NCBI GenBank assembly: GCA_021773355.1
Contig: JAJFKE010000023.1
Span: 62,001-126,000, forward strand
Length of the DNA: 64,000 nucleotides
Source: Gammaproteobacteria bacterium
Lineage (GTDB): Bacteria > Pseudomonadota > Gammaproteobacteria > Pseudomonadales > Pseudohongiellaceae
Direction: 5' to 3'
This document shows positions 34,563 to 44,833 of this stretch, piece by piece. A program made the translations under genes and the position numbers. The notes beneath the pieces are model-generated. The model was not told the origin of the DNA and searched no databases. It saw nothing but the letters and a program-made list of their open reading frames with translations. The first letter of the stretch is position 1, and each line of letters begins with the position of its first letter.

Positions 34563-35078
34563 ATGTTTATTTCTTTCTCGACAGCATCTTGTAAACGAAC
34601 AGCAATTCTCTTCCTGTTGTTTTCCAGCTTGATTGCCTGCGGACAATCCGCAGAGGAATCCACCGAAGCTAAACTCCCCATCAGCATCAATGAAGTGATG
34701 GCTTCGCTGATCAATCACTCGGCGGACCCTATCTGGATAGCCGCCTGGCGCAATCCCCAAAACGAGAAAGATTGGCGTGAACTGGAGCATCTGTCTCGAC
34801 AACTACAAGTAGGTGGCGCACTACTATCTATCCCCGGCACAGGCCCGGTAGATGAGCGCTGGACAGATAATGAAAATTGGAGAGGCTATGCGCAGCAGCT
34901 CTCGGCTGCCGCAGGCAGAGCGGTTAACGCGGCGCGATCAAAAGATATTGTGTTAATCCAGCGAGCGGGAGACGACATAGTCGAGATTTGCGAGTCCTGC
35001 CACAAGGAATTCAAACCCGCCCTGCCTACTATGAATATCTACGGAGAGCTCTCACCCACAGCTATTGACTTGCAATAA
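34563..35078 (+). CDS. c-type cytochrome-like lipoprotein
   Basis: A 171-residue protein with a lipoprotein signal peptide (lipobox LIAC, Cys near 26). One haem-binding CESCH lies at about 143-147, in a C-terminal helix, as in class II cytochromes c and c-prime. The rest is helical. It would be anchored to a membrane facing the periplasm as an electron carrier or gas-sensing haem protein. An Anr/FNR-like box upstream suggests low-oxygen expression. Confidence 0.78.
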   Translation: MFISFSTASCKRTAILFLLFSSLIACGQSAEESTEAKLPISINEVMASLINHSADPIWIAAWRNPQNEKDWRELEHLSRQLQVGGALLSIPGTGPVDERWTDNENWRGYAQQLSAAAGRAVNAARSKDIVLIQRAGDDIVEICESCHKEFKPALPTMNIYGELSPTAIDLQ

Positions 35079-35489
35079 AAGTTCGACAAGATTCCATGCA
35101 CTGCGGAGCTTGTGAAAACAAAACTGCTATTCTAACAGCAGCTGACATCGCTAATCTCTGGCGCAGCTGCATGAGTCCTAAAAACTAATAAGGCGAGTTT
35201 CACAGAAAGTGATTTCGAACAGTTTAGTAATCGGTTGCGAGCCAATATTGTTAGGAGACAATTGTTTTATAGCTGTTAGTGTAATGAACCATTTCCGATT
35301 GAGTTCTTCATTACAACAATCTGGGATTCTTAATCAACGCGATTTGTTCTGAACTAAATAGAACCTCCATTCACTGCAGGACGATTGGGAAAGAGATCGT
35401 CAGCGAAGTCTGAAAATTCGTTGTTGAGGTGTCGGCTTGCAATGTCTTAGATACGACAGTGATTCACGACCCCCACAATGCACTAAGCC
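35079..35489. other. Gap without recognised gene
   Basis: No supported gene. A 30-codon frame at 35096-35188 starts with CxxC but lacks a ribosome site. AT-rich with no clear terminator. Confidence 0.5.
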
Positions 35490-36455
35490 TTAGCGCAAAC
35501 TCCTCTCCCAAGAAGTTACTGTACTTAGGGGAGTTTTTCCATCGACCCATTCGCCAATCGACATGAAGCAATCGTCATACATATTATGTATGCTGTCATC
35601 AGCATAGAAAGCGATATGCGGAGTAGTAACTACCTCAGGACACTTGATTAAGTCGTGATTTGCTTCGAAGTTTTTCTCATGCTCCAATACATCAAGCAGG
35701 GCGTTGGCGACTTTTCCTGAGCGCAATGCATTAAGCAAAGCACTAGAATCAATCAGCGATCCTCTTGCAGTGTTGATCAGAGTCACACCCATTTTCATTT
35801 GCACAAATGCCTGAGCATCAATTATGTGGTTGGTGTCTTTGGTGGCGGGAAGGTGTAGCGAGATCATATCGCTTTGCCGCAGAAGTTCATCCAGTGCCAC
35901 GTAGTTAACATCATATTTCTCTTCAAGTTCTTTAGTATGGACCGAATCGGTCGCCAGAATCCGCATGCCAAAACCGTGAGCTATCCTGGTTACGGCACTT
36001 CCTATTTTACCTGTTCCGACTACCCCCAAGGTCTTTCCTTTCAAGGCGATACCTCGAAGGCCATGATAGTCGAACTCCCCACTCTCGACTCTCGCGTCTG
36101 CCGCATGAATATGGCGAAACGTTCCTAACATTAGAGCAAACACATGCTCTGCTATAACATGTGAGCCATAATCTGGCACATTGCATACAGTAATGCCTCG
36201 TGTATTGCAGCTGTCCAAATCGATATGATCTGTGCCTACCGAACGTGTGCATAGTAATTTGATAGCTGGCAAGGCTGCGATTACATCTGCATCAAATTTC
36301 GAATAAATAAAGCACGAGACTACTTCTGCACCCTGCAATTTGGCCCTCGCATATTCATCCTGAACGTTCGCCGCAAGCACACAAGCTTCTGGAAATCTCT
36401 CTCGCACCGAAGCCTCATCATCTTGATCAACTTCCAAAAATACAATTCGCGTCAC
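35490..36455 (-). CDS. D-isomer-specific 2-hydroxyacid dehydrogenase
   Basis: A 321-residue NAD-dependent enzyme. The nucleotide-binding motif GVVGTGKIGSAV is at about 145-156; the catalytic set is Arg in NTARGSLID, Glu near ALLDVLEHEK, and His in TTPHIAFY. Close in layout to D-lactate dehydrogenases, which reduce pyruvate to D-lactate in fermentation. GTG 36455 is preferred over GTG 36473 because GGGGATA lies 7 bp upstream. It fits the low-oxygen theme of the surrounding genes; the substrate is inferred. Confidence 0.88.
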   Translation of the reverse strand: MTRIVFLEVDQDDEASVRERFPEACVLAANVQDEYARAKLQGAEVVSCFIYSKFDADVIAALPAIKLLCTRSVGTDHIDLDSCNTRGITVCNVPDYGSHVIAEHVFALMLGTFRHIHAADARVESGEFDYHGLRGIALKGKTLGVVGTGKIGSAVTRIAHGFGMRILATDSVHTKELEEKYDVNYVALDELLRQSDMISLHLPATKDTNHIIDAQAFVQMKMGVTLINTARGSLIDSSALLNALRSGKVANALLDVLEHEKNFEANHDLIKCPEVVTTPHIAFYADDSIHNMYDDCFMSIGEWVDGKTPLSTVTSWERSLR

Positions 36456-36860
36456 ACTTATATCCCCACACACTTACAGTGCCAGTTACGCCCACCACGC
36501 ACTATAAACAACGCTTTTAAAGCAACCACAATAGCGGGATACCATCCCGCCTTCGCTCTTCACTTCACCAACATTACGTCATCAAACACGTAGGAAATAA
36601 GGTTTTAAATCTTGCTCTAAAAATCGATCTCTGCATCCATGGATGTCGTACTGGTGGAGTTCTCAAGTTATCAAAAATTACGACTAATCGGACCGCCGAG
36701 TCTTGCGCTCCATCATTTAGAGAGTCATCCGCCACGCAAACATAACAAGGCTGGCAAGGCACTCCTATTGAGTAATACTTGTCATCCCCGCCAACTGCCA
36801 CACAAGGACGTCGCCGTTAAACATACAGAACTATTCATCAGCCAACAGTCACAACCATTC
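36456..36860. other. Gap with one short hairpin
   Basis: No supported gene. A 7-bp stem with 3-base loop GCGGGAT-ACC-ATCCCGC lies at 36534-36550. No T-run follows on either strand, so it is not a clear terminator; it could end the transcript of the DUF5676 gene or be an operator. Confidence 0.4.
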
Positions 36861-37115
36861 CTACAGTTGCGTATTGTAGATTGCGGCAACAAACCACGCT
36901 GTAACGCCGGATGTAAAAGCCCACAGAAAAAGACCAACGAAAAACCCGGTGAAATGCATGTCCCATCCCATATTGCTAAAATCAGAATGCATCATATAAC
37001 CGCTGGCATACATCGAGGTGCTAGGTAAAAACACTACAAGCAAAGAGCAGATCACCCACATAATGGCAAAGGCCGCCGCTGTTGCAAATGCAAACTTATT
37101 GGAATTCAGTTTCAT
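36861..37115 (-). CDS. DUF5676 family small membrane protein
   Basis: An 84-residue protein with two helices (about 10-30, 55-78). The pattern MHFTGFFVGLFLWAFTSGV matches DUF5676, a family of unknown function often near respiratory and metal genes. TTGGAGG precedes ATG. Encoded 41 bp after glk on the same strand, so part of the fbaB-glk operon. Confidence 0.75.
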   Translation of the reverse strand: MKLNSNKFAFATAAAFAIMWVICSLLVVFLPSTSMYASGYMMHSDFSNMGWDMHFTGFFVGLFLWAFTSGVTAWFVAAIYNTQL

Positions 37116-37156
37116 TTCTTACCTCCAAGCCACCACGTGTAAGTAATGGTTGATTA

Positions 37157-38128
37157 TTACTCCCAAGCGGCGAATTTGTTTCGTAGAATGGCTGCTGCCC
37201 CCAGCAGACCGAGGCTCTGATTCAGTATGACATTTACAGGGATCATTTCTGTTAAGAATGCCATTTGGCCCTTATCATTAAAAGCTTCCATAAACTGCCC
37301 ACTAGCAAGATTATCGATGATAGCTGATATCACTCCGCCTACCAGGTAAACACCCGAAGTCGCAAGATAAGAGATCGCAACATTGCCAGCCTGAGCTCCT
37401 AAATCACCGACAAATTGAGTTACAGCGGATACTGCCAGTTCATCTCCCTGTCTGGCCATCTGAGTAATATTCACAGCCGACATATCCGGCGCCCTCTTTC
37501 CAGTTGCGCGTTCCGCCAAGAAACTATATGTCCGCTCTAACCCATTTCCAGATAAGACAGTTTCCACAGAAACATTTAAATTTTTCTGCCAGAGGTAGCC
37601 TAGCAAGTCCGCGGCGAGCTGGTTTCTTGGCGCAAAATCTATATGCCCTCCTTCCGATGCAAATAACTGTGGCTTCCCATCATTTCTTACCATCATGGTC
37701 TGACCAAAACCCGTACCTACTCCAAGAATGACAATTGGCTCATTTTCCCAGGCAATTCCCTTCTGTAAATTCAGGAAATCTTCTTCCGCCAAATAGTCAA
37801 TACCATAAGCAGCAGCAGCCAAATCATTCACCAACTGAACCGAAGGAATCGCAAATTGCTTAGAGATACCCTTCTCGGTGATAGACCAGGGAAGATTGGT
37901 GATCTTAACTGCACCATTTAATACAGGGCCAGCTACAGCGATACAGGCATGCTCTATCGGCAAACGGACAGAACTACCATCAAGAAACTGCTGTATCACA
38001 GAGTTCAAATCGCCGAAATTCTTGTTTAGATACTGTTCGCTACACAATATCTTCTCATCGCCTTGTGCAAATTCCATTAATCGTATTCTGGAATTCGTAC
38101 CGCCTATATCTGCCGAGAGCGCATACAT
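37157..38128 (-). CDS. glk: Glucokinase
   Basis: A 323-residue bacterial hexokinase-family enzyme phosphorylating glucose with ATP. The ATP phosphate motif DIGGTNSRIRL is at 8-18, LVNDLAAAAYGI is the Asp-containing substrate helix near 105, GVGTGFGQTMM near 140, and SEGGHIDFAPRN has the conserved His and Glu. Third from last helix GVYLVGGVIS is typical. It lies between fbaB and the DUF5676 gene. Confidence 0.92.
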   Translation of the reverse strand: MYALSADIGGTNSRIRLMEFAQGDEKILCSEQYLNKNFGDLNSVIQQFLDGSSVRLPIEHACIAVAGPVLNGAVKITNLPWSITEKGISKQFAIPSVQLVNDLAAAAYGIDYLAEEDFLNLQKGIAWENEPIVILGVGTGFGQTMMVRNDGKPQLFASEGGHIDFAPRNQLAADLLGYLWQKNLNVSVETVLSGNGLERTYSFLAERATGKRAPDMSAVNITQMARQGDELAVSAVTQFVGDLGAQAGNVAISYLATSGVYLVGGVISAIIDNLASGQFMEAFNDKGQMAFLTEMIPVNVILNQSLGLLGAAAILRNKFAAWE

Positions 38129-38308
38129 TGCTAAGTAGAGCCAGCAGGGAGTAGATGTGTTTTTCCGCTTGAGAAAAAGGGAATATCTAGCTCAATAAAA
38201 CTCACCTTATGAGGAAGAAAATAAATTATCATAATTATATTTAGTTTTGCAAAACTTGCAGAAAGTGAGAAATATGATTGCCGCAAACAAATCTTGGTAC
38301 CACTTGTA

Positions 38309-39358
38309 TTAGGCAACAGTAACTTCACTGGACAGATAAACATCCTGAATCGCATTCAACAACTCAACACCTTCTTTCATTGGTTTCTGAAATGATTTTC
38401 GTCCAGAAATGACCCCCATGCCGCCAGCTCTTTTGTTGATGACAGCTGTTCGCACCGCCTGGTGCAAATCATCGTTCCCCGAAGGACCGCCGGAGTTGAT
38501 CATTCCCACTCTCCCCATATAGCAATTCGCCACCTGGTACCGTACTTTGTCAATAGGGTGATCGCTGCTAAGCTCTTCATAAATACGGCTATCTGTTTTG
38601 CCAAAACCAATGGCAGTGAAACCAGCATTTGTTTCCGCTTGTTTCTGTTTAACGATGTCTGCTTCTATGGTCGCGGCTAGGTGGTTTGCCTGTCCGGTCA
38701 AGTCCGCCGCCGTATGATAGTCAACTCCATCACTGTTAAAAGCGGAATTTCTTAGATAGGCCCATAATATGGTCACCATGCCTAATTCATGAGCACGCGA
38801 AAAAGCCTCACTCACTTCAGCGATTTGCCGCCTGGATTCGGTGGAACCAAAATACACTGTAGCGCCGACAGCGGCCGCTCCAAGATCGAATGCCTGATCA
38901 ACGCTGGCAAATAAAGTTTGATCATAGTGATTAGGATAGCTAAGTAACTCGTTGTGATTGAGTTTTACAATAAAGGGAATCTTATGGGCATATTTCCTTG
39001 ACATGGAGCCGAGTACTCCAAGCGTTGATGCGACTGCGTTACAACCCCCTTCTATTGCCAGTCGAATAATATTTTCCGGGTCAAAATAAACGGGATTGGG
39101 TGCAAAGGAAGCCCCGGCCGAATGCTCAACTCCCTGGTCTACCGGCAAAATAGAGAGATAGCCGGTGCCGTCCAGGCGCCCAGATGTATACAGGCGCTGT
39201 AAATTCACCAACACTCTCGGCGACCTGTCACTACTGGCAAATACCCGGCTAACAAAATCAGCCCCCGGCAAATGCAGACTACTTTTCGGGATACCAACAC
39301 ATTGGTACTCGAGCAAATCTTTCGCTTCGTCTTTCAATAGTTTGACTATATCTACCAT
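38309..39358 (-). CDS. fbaB: Class I fructose-bisphosphate aldolase, DhnA/FbaB type
   Basis: A 349-residue Schiff-base aldolase, the same length as E. coli FbaB. Conserved segments include [38 protein letters not shown] and [12 protein letters not shown]. It interconverts fructose-1,6-bisphosphate with triose phosphates. A longer frame to 39391 begins at TTG and is not needed. An Anr/FNR-like box lies 135 bp upstream, shared with the divergent amidohydrolase. FbaB-type aldolases are typically used in gluconeogenic growth. Confidence 0.92.
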   Translation of the reverse strand: MVDIVKLLKDEAKDLLEYQCVGIPKSSLHLPGADFVSRVFASSDRSPRVLVNLQRLYTSGRLDGTGYLSILPVDQGVEHSAGASFAPNPVYFDPENIIRLAIEGGCNAVASTLGVLGSMSRKYAHKIPFIVKLNHNELLSYPNHYDQTLFASVDQAFDLGAAAVGATVYFGSTESRRQIAEVSEAFSRAHELGMVTILWAYLRNSAFNSDGVDYHTAADLTGQANHLAATIEADIVKQKQAETNAGFTAIGFGKTDSRIYEELSSDHPIDKVRYQVANCYMGRVGMINSGGPSGNDDLHQAVRTAVINKRAGGMGVISGRKSFQKPMKEGVELLNAIQDVYLSSEVTVA

Positions 39359-39492
39359 CTGCCAACGCTTCCGTTTCAATGACGCAAGCACTGCGGATTG
39401 CCTGTGCCACGATGATCTTTGCTGTGTCTGACCCAGTATTGAATTAAATAGTGACGACGTTAATAACTGTAAACTCCACCCAGTTTGCGTTG

Positions 39493-39506
39493 TTGACCTG
39501 CGTCAA
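39493..39506. promoter_or_regulatory. Anr/FNR-like box between fbaB and the amidohydrolase
   Basis: TTGACCTGCGTCAA, identical to the box at 34467 and also followed by CTG. It is centred 94 bp before ATG 39594 and about 141 bp before the fbaB start, so could serve both directions. Confidence 0.6.
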
Positions 39507-39593
39507 CTGCATAGCCGCTTATTTTCTGTAGTTTAACTATGGCTCCCCATCTCACATCTTGTGCCTGCAGTCGCGGCTGAGTAAAAACTTGCC

Positions 39594-40754
39594 ATGAATA
39601 ATTACGACGAGCTAAGAGACTATCTGCTAGCTACCAGGCGAACACTGCATCAATATCCTGAATTGGCTTTTGAAGAAGAACAAACTGCCAGTTTAATTAT
39701 CCATGAGTTGAAGAAAATGGATATTCGATACGAATATCCCGGCGTGGGTGGAGGCATCATTGCCCATATGCCCTGTCAAGAAACGAATAAACCAAGCATA
39801 GCTTTACGCGCAGAAATGGATGCTCTGCCCGGGCAAGAAAATACCGGCTTGGACTTCGCCTCTATAAATGAGGGCAAGGTGCACGCTTGTGGGCACGACG
39901 CCCACATGACAATGCTACTGGGCGCTGCAAAATTACTAAAACAAGATCCTGCAGCGATCAATGTTCTATTGTTTTTCCAACCAGCAGAAGAAAACGGTGG
40001 AGGCGCCCGGGAAATAATCAAAACCGGAATACTTAAGCAAACAGCAGCGATCTTCGCCGCCCATGTTAGTCATCATTATTGTGTGGGTGAAATTATGGTA
40101 GGACATGGAATCGTCACGGCGCAGTCTGATCGATTCGAGATACGCATTACCGGCAAGGGAGGCCACGGTGCCAGGCCACATGAAGCCACCGATGCAGTAA
40201 TTATCGCTAGCTCTTTAATAAATACAATCCAGACACTGGTTTCGAGAGAGGTTGACCCTCTGCATCCCTCAGTTGTAACCATCGGCCTGGTTCAGGCTGG
40301 TACTGCGGCTAACATGATTGCAGAGACCGCGATGTTAAGCGGTTCGATTCGGACTACCCTGCCCGAAACCAGGCGCCGCATATTTCATGGATTGAAACGA
40401 ATGACCTCGGCATTCGAGGTATTACATGACGCCAGGATCAAACTCACCATCACCGAAGGTTATCCCCCGGTGGTAAACACAGCTGAAGAAGTTGAGCTGG
40501 CAATGAAAGCAGCTAAAAAAGTGGCGGGTGAAAAAGGCGTAGTCATGATGGACTACCCCAGCATGGGTTCAGAGGATTTTGCCTATTACCTGGAGCATAT
40601 ACCAGGTTGCTACGTACGCTTTGGTGCCAGACGCGAACAGCAAAAGTTCATACCTTTACATAGCCCGGCATTCGATATCGATGAAGATGTTCTCGCAATA
40701 GGTGCCAATTATTTTCATCAGCTATCGAAACTTGCGGCGGATTATTATGACTAG
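39594..40754 (+). CDS. M20 family amidohydrolase
   Basis: A 386-residue metal-dependent hydrolase. Metal ligands: HACGHDAH (about 100-107), Glu pair in PAEENGGGA (about 133), and His in SHHY. The dimerisation domain lies at about 185-295. The family cleaves N-acyl amino acids (hippurate, N-acetyl amino acids, IAA conjugates); the exact substrate is unknown. Its end overlaps the start of the YbdK gene by 8 bp, so the two are coupled. Confidence 0.88.
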   Translation: MNNYDELRDYLLATRRTLHQYPELAFEEEQTASLIIHELKKMDIRYEYPGVGGGIIAHMPCQETNKPSIALRAEMDALPGQENTGLDFASINEGKVHACGHDAHMTMLLGAAKLLKQDPAAINVLLFFQPAEENGGGAREIIKTGILKQTAAIFAAHVSHHYCVGEIMVGHGIVTAQSDRFEIRITGKGGHGARPHEATDAVIIASSLINTIQTLVSREVDPLHPSVVTIGLVQAGTAANMIAETAMLSGSIRTTLPETRRRIFHGLKRMTSAFEVLHDARIKLTITEGYPPVVNTAEEVELAMKAAKKVAGEKGVVMMDYPSMGSEDFAYYLEHIPGCYVRFGARREQQKFIPLHSPAFDIDEDVLAIGANYFHQLSKLAADYYD

Positions 40755-41889
40755 TACTCAAATACCCTTTGAGTCATCCACACCTGGCTCAATCGGCATG
40801 GAAATAGAATTCCAGTTACTGAACGGCGAGTCCCTGGATCTTAAAGAGGGAATCATGGATCTCATGAAATTCTATTGCGAAAACCCTTTTGTCAAACCGG
40901 AATTTATCCAGAACACAGTAGAAATCGCCTCCCCTGTTTGCCATAGCATAATGGAGTTGGAGCACAAAATGAGAGCACTGGTAGCTGACGTCCACGAGAA
41001 ATGCAATGACTTGGGGATGGCAATTTGCGGAGCAGGAACTCACCCCTTCAATAGGCAATTGGCCGCCACCACTCCGCTGCCGCGCTACCTTCATATGGAG
41101 GCCGTTGAAGGATATACCAGCCATACTCAAATTACCTTTGCCACTCATGTCCACATCGGCATGGGCTCAGGCGAAGAAGCGCTGAGAATAATGCGAAAGT
41201 GCAAAGAGTATGTCCCTTTGCTTATCGCCTTGTCAGCAAATTCACCATTCTGGCGCGGACACGACACCGACTTCGCCGCATTCAGGCACCATATATTGGC
41301 TGCTACCCGGAGTTATGGCATCCCCCCTTCTTTTTGTTCCTGGCAAGAATTCGAAACCTTTATGGCGGTTACTACGAAAAGAGGAGTTTTTGCTTCGATT
41401 AATGACATCCATTGGGACATCCGTCCCCGCCCCCATCTTGGAACTATCGAGGTCCGGGTGATGGATACACAGCCAACCGTTTCAGATGCAATTTCTCTAG
41501 CTGCATTTTTACAGGCACTGGTATTTCATTTACGAACTCACGGCGACGAAGAAGCAGATGCCCCGGTAATCAGACCCTTGCATCAATGGATAGAAAGAGA
41601 CAACCGTTATCGGGCGGCTCATTTTGGTTTGCATGGATCGATCTATGATGAGAACTCCGACTCTGAACTTCCAATGAAAATTCACTATGAGTCTACGACT
41701 AAAATGTTGTCAAAAACAGTCAATGAATTAGGACTGGAAAAATATATTGCCCACCTGAATGCTAAACTAACACACATTAACAACGCAGATTTTCAGCGAA
41801 ACGTTTACGCGGACAGCAATTCGTTCAAGAAAGTTGCGGCAGAATTAGTGAAGCTTTTGCAGATCGATATTGCGAATGCCTGTGTTTAA
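40747..41889 (+). CDS. YbdK-type carboxylate-amine ligase (GCS2 family)
   Basis: A 380-residue glutamate-cysteine ligase-like enzyme. The N-terminal GSIGMEIEFQLL motif and THVHIGMGSG are GCS2 landmarks, and HLGTIEVRVMDTQPTV binds the amine-side substrate in relatives. YbdK of E. coli has weak gamma-glutamylcysteine synthetase activity; real substrates are unsettled. ATG 40747 lies within the tail of the amidohydrolase gene (ATGACTAG overlap). An amide-forming ligase coupled to an amide-cleaving enzyme is a notable pair. Confidence 0.85.
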   Translation: MTSTQIPFESSTPGSIGMEIEFQLLNGESLDLKEGIMDLMKFYCENPFVKPEFIQNTVEIASPVCHSIMELEHKMRALVADVHEKCNDLGMAICGAGTHPFNRQLAATTPLPRYLHMEAVEGYTSHTQITFATHVHIGMGSGEEALRIMRKCKEYVPLLIALSANSPFWRGHDTDFAAFRHHILAATRSYGIPPSFCSWQEFETFMAVTTKRGVFASINDIHWDIRPRPHLGTIEVRVMDTQPTVSDAISLAAFLQALVFHLRTHGDEEADAPVIRPLHQWIERDNRYRAAHFGLHGSIYDENSDSELPMKIHYESTTKMLSKTVNELGLEKYIAHLNAKLTHINNADFQRNVYADSNSFKKVAAELVKLLQIDIANACV

Positions 41890-41938
41890 TCTGCAGCGAA
41901 GCCAAAGTGCCACAGCCCTATGGAGATTTTTGACTCGT

Positions 41939-42913
41939 TTAGAATGCGGATAATATCGGCAAGAAATCATTTTGGCCAAGCCAACTCCTAAGCATCGAAC
42001 GAAGCCTGTCATGTTGACCAAGCAGGAAATGACCGCCATGGGGAACCATGGCCAATTTTGCATTCCCTATGTTGTCGGCGCTATGTAGTGCATGTTCGGG
42101 AAGTATCAGCGTGTCATCCTCGGCGTGCAGGACAAGTGTGGGTGCTGTGATCTCGCCGAGGGGATAGTCCCTTGGCATGTTCTGTGCCTGATCGTTGGCA
42201 ACACCATCGAGTCTCTCACTCAGAGGTGACATCAGCTGCAGGATATCTCGCATAGTCTGCAACTCATCCGCTTTGAGGCTTGCTTGAACTTGCGCTTCCA
42301 TTCCAAATAATGACCCCATGGAACGCCAGACAAACTTGCTAAGTAGCCAATAGCTGAAGTCGTTGCCAATGACCTGGTTGATGCGTCTTCCGCTGTCGAA
42401 CTCGGCCCGCGTGACTCCCTCTGTATAACTGAGCGCGCTGGCAAGGACGAGAGCCGCTGTTCTTTCAGCATGCTCCCTGGCAAAAGTCAGCCCCGACAGG
42501 CCGCCTGCGGAGTAAGCGACCACCGCCACCTGGGTGATGTCCAAAGCATCGAGCAGGCAGACATAGGCTGCAGCCTGATTTTCCAGCGAGGGATTGGCTG
42601 GCAAGGGCTGGAGATATCCGAAGCGTGAGGGTGCAATGATGCGATAGCCTTCCCCAATAAAAAACTCAGCCAGGAGAAGTCCCTGGTCGAATCCTCCACC
42701 CGCCCCATGGATCACAAGTATCGGCATTCCTTCACCCCGTTCGGCGTACTGGATTGATCCGCAAGGCGTCTCAAGGATGATCGCGTCTGCGCTCAGTCTG
42801 TCATGGGCAGCCCGCAACTCTTTCTTATAGATCAAAATAAGCCAAAGGCCGAGCAGTATTAACGCAACTAACAGCACCGTACCTACCATTGTAACCATCC
42901 TCCTTTTGGCCAT
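41939..42913 (-). CDS. Membrane-anchored alpha/beta hydrolase
   Basis: A 324-residue protein with one N-terminal helix (about 9-28) that probably anchors it to the inner membrane. Catalytic triad landmarks: nucleophile in VVAYSAGGLSG, acid in LHAEDDTLILPE, and His in VPHGGHFLLG. The oxyanion segment is VIHGAGGGFDQG. GGGGAGAA precedes ATG. A half-matching Anr/FNR-like site (TTGACTTGTATCTA) is at 43012. Substrate unknown. Confidence 0.85.
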   Translation of the reverse strand: MAKRRMVTMVGTVLLVALILLGLWLILIYKKELRAAHDRLSADAIILETPCGSIQYAERGEGMPILVIHGAGGGFDQGLLLAEFFIGEGYRIIAPSRFGYLQPLPANPSLENQAAAYVCLLDALDITQVAVVAYSAGGLSGLTFAREHAERTAALVLASALSYTEGVTRAEFDSGRRINQVIGNDFSYWLLSKFVWRSMGSLFGMEAQVQASLKADELQTMRDILQLMSPLSERLDGVANDQAQNMPRDYPLGEITAPTLVLHAEDDTLILPEHALHSADNIGNAKLAMVPHGGHFLLGQHDRLRSMLRSWLGQNDFLPILSAF

Positions 42914-43182
42914 TAAGTTCTCCCCAGAGTCAGGGCTGACAACCTCTGTTCAGCACACTATTCATTGATTTCACAGCAACTGTTTTTGCCGACATCAAAT
43001 TTAGTTGCGTCTTGACTTGTATCTACTGAGATTGCCGACTGAAACCTATATCGAACGTCATTGAAAGCGGACATGTTTACAGCATGTGTCTGATCTCAGG
43101 CAAACTTGGAAAGCTGATAGCTAACTCATTGTGGACATATTGGGCCAACGATATAAAGCCAAGGATTTTCGAGGCTGAGTTA

Positions 43183-44361
43183 TCACTCGATTTCGCCAGC
43201 GTGACGCAAGGCCATCAAAGTGACCGCCGGACCGACGATTTCAAATACCACAGTCGTGCTAACCACGATCAATAGAACCTGTTCCCCAATAAGGGGATAC
43301 CTTTCCGCAGCCAACAGTGCCAGACCAAGAGCTATGCCTGCCTGCGGGAGCAGACACCAGCCCACATGATTCCTCACAATTCTGGAAACCTTGGCAATAC
43401 GAGCACCTATATAGCCCGCAGAAATGACACCGATGCTTCGTGCCAGAATATACGCACTGCCAATGAGCCCTAACACGCTTATGCCATTTAGATCGACATG
43501 AAACCCAGCCAGTAGGAAAAAAATAATCAGAAATGGCTGGCGAACTCCTTCAATCGCGTGAAAGGGTCGCCTGTGGTGATGGGCAACATTGGAAACAACA
43601 CAGCCCATGCTCATGCTGGCTAATATGAAGGACAAATTGAATGTCGCCGCCAGACCTCCACAAAGAAATACAAAACCCAAAGTTTCTACCAGGGTCAATT
43701 CACCTTCACTTACCCGGCCAGTAAGCCAGGCCATGGGAAAGCCAAGTAAGGCGCCCAGCAACAGCGCTCCGAAGACTTCAAAAACTCCCGTCCATAACAG
43801 CTCACTAGAGGCAGTAGTTCCATTCACCATGCCCGCAACTACCAGCAGAGCACTAAAAAGTATCACACCCCATGCGTCGTCTATAGCGACAAGACGCAGG
43901 GCAGTCTCGGCCAGCTCGCCCTTTGCGCCAGCTTCGTTGATCACGTCGGCAGTCGCTGCCGGTGCAGTCGCCGGGGCAATACCCGCTAACAGGATCGCGA
44001 GTACCAGCGGGGTACCAAATAAAACGAGAACAGCGAAAACCACAACTGCCGTACCAACAACCTTGGTCAGAGAAATAATCAGTATCGATCTACCTACTGT
44101 TTTTAGGGATCTACCAAGAAATTTCTCGCCAAGCTCAAAGCCGATAACACTCAGCGCGGCCTGGGATACAACGGGAGACCAAAGCGCAACCTCCTCTGGT
44201 ACGATATTCAGGAAGGCTGGTCCAGCGGTTATGCCAAGTAAAAGCAGTAAGGTGACGCGGGGAATATGAGTATACTTGCCGATTACATGAGCGAGATAAC
44301 CCGCCAAGAAGAAGCATCCCAATAGAAAAAGTATCGATATTTGTTCCGGCATGAATTCCAT
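43183..44361 (-). CDS. Cation:proton antiporter, CPA2/KefB-like
   Basis: A 392-residue membrane protein with about 12 helices, forming only the exchanger domain; no RCK/TrkA-N domain follows. Typical segments are GITAGPAFLN (about 42-51), LLAGIAPATAPAATADVI and AIDDAWGVILFSALL, where the paired Asp is in the ion-transport core. The ion is not predictable (Na+ or K+). With the N-type ATPase further on it may belong to an ion-homeostasis programme. Confidence 0.85.
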   Translation of the reverse strand: MEFMPEQISILFLLGCFFLAGYLAHVIGKYTHIPRVTLLLLLGITAGPAFLNIVPEEVALWSPVVSQAALSVIGFELGEKFLGRSLKTVGRSILIISLTKVVGTAVVVFAVLVLFGTPLVLAILLAGIAPATAPAATADVINEAGAKGELAETALRLVAIDDAWGVILFSALLVVAGMVNGTTASSELLWTGVFEVFGALLLGALLGFPMAWLTGRVSEGELTLVETLGFVFLCGGLAATFNLSFILASMSMGCVVSNVAHHHRRPFHAIEGVRQPFLIIFFLLAGFHVDLNGISVLGLIGSAYILARSIGVISAGYIGARIAKVSRIVRNHVGWCLLPQAGIALGLALLAAERYPLIGEQVLLIVVSTTVVFEIVGPAVTLMALRHAGEIE

Positions 44362-44464
44362 CTTGATACTTCAGCGAGGCTATAGACTAGTGGCGCTTAC
44401 AGGGTTTGGACAAAATGGAATTCGAGCTATTTGAAGACTTCTGGGAAATGAACACAAGCCTTCT

Positions 44465-44833
44465 TCAAACGTCTGGAAACATGAAGCCAAATTCTGTTGT
44501 CACGTTCTTTTCTACACTGATGATGGCACTTTGGATATCACCGTTGGCTCGCTGCGCGGCAACAACATAGTCTCCGTCAGGCAGGTTGAGAATTAACCAC
44601 GGACCTGTGTCGAGCACATTCGCTAACTCCTGGCCTGATTTTGCCTTTACCGACACATTTACCCCAGCCAGGTAGTCTCCACCCTCAACAAAGAAAACCA
44701 ATTTCGTTCCTTCGCTTGGAGCAACCGCCCTTTGCTCCGCACTGATACCCCCGGACCATAAGACAATTGCTTGGTTTTCTGCAAAACTCGCGAAGCTCAG
44801 CAAGATAACAGCCAACAAACTGAATATTCTCAC
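44465..44833 (-). CDS. Secreted protein of unknown function
   Basis: A 122-residue protein with a signal peptide (cleavage near SFAENQ). The mature part is a short beta-rich domain (GTKLVFFVEGGDYLAGVNVS, LNLPDGDYVVAAQR) like carboxypeptidase regulatory/transthyretin folds. GTG 44833 is chosen because AAGGGAG lies 7 bp upstream; TTG 44839 is an alternative. No function assigned. Confidence 0.65.
   Translation of the reverse strand: MRIFSLLAVILLSFASFAENQAIVLWSGGISAEQRAVAPSEGTKLVFFVEGGDYLAGVNVSVKAKSGQELANVLDTGPWLILNLPDGDYVVAAQRANGDIQSAIISVEKNVTTEFGFMFPDV

Noticed and set aside
35096..35188. 30-codon ORF starting MHCGAC after the haem lipoprotein gene
   Set aside because: No ribosome site and no sign of a family; too short to support.
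36639..37028. 129-codon ORF on the plus strand
   Set aside because: Overlaps the DUF5676 gene in antisense, no ribosome site and no recognisable domain.
43084..43275. 63-codon ORF between hydrolase and antiporter
   Set aside because: Antisense to the antiporter end, no support.
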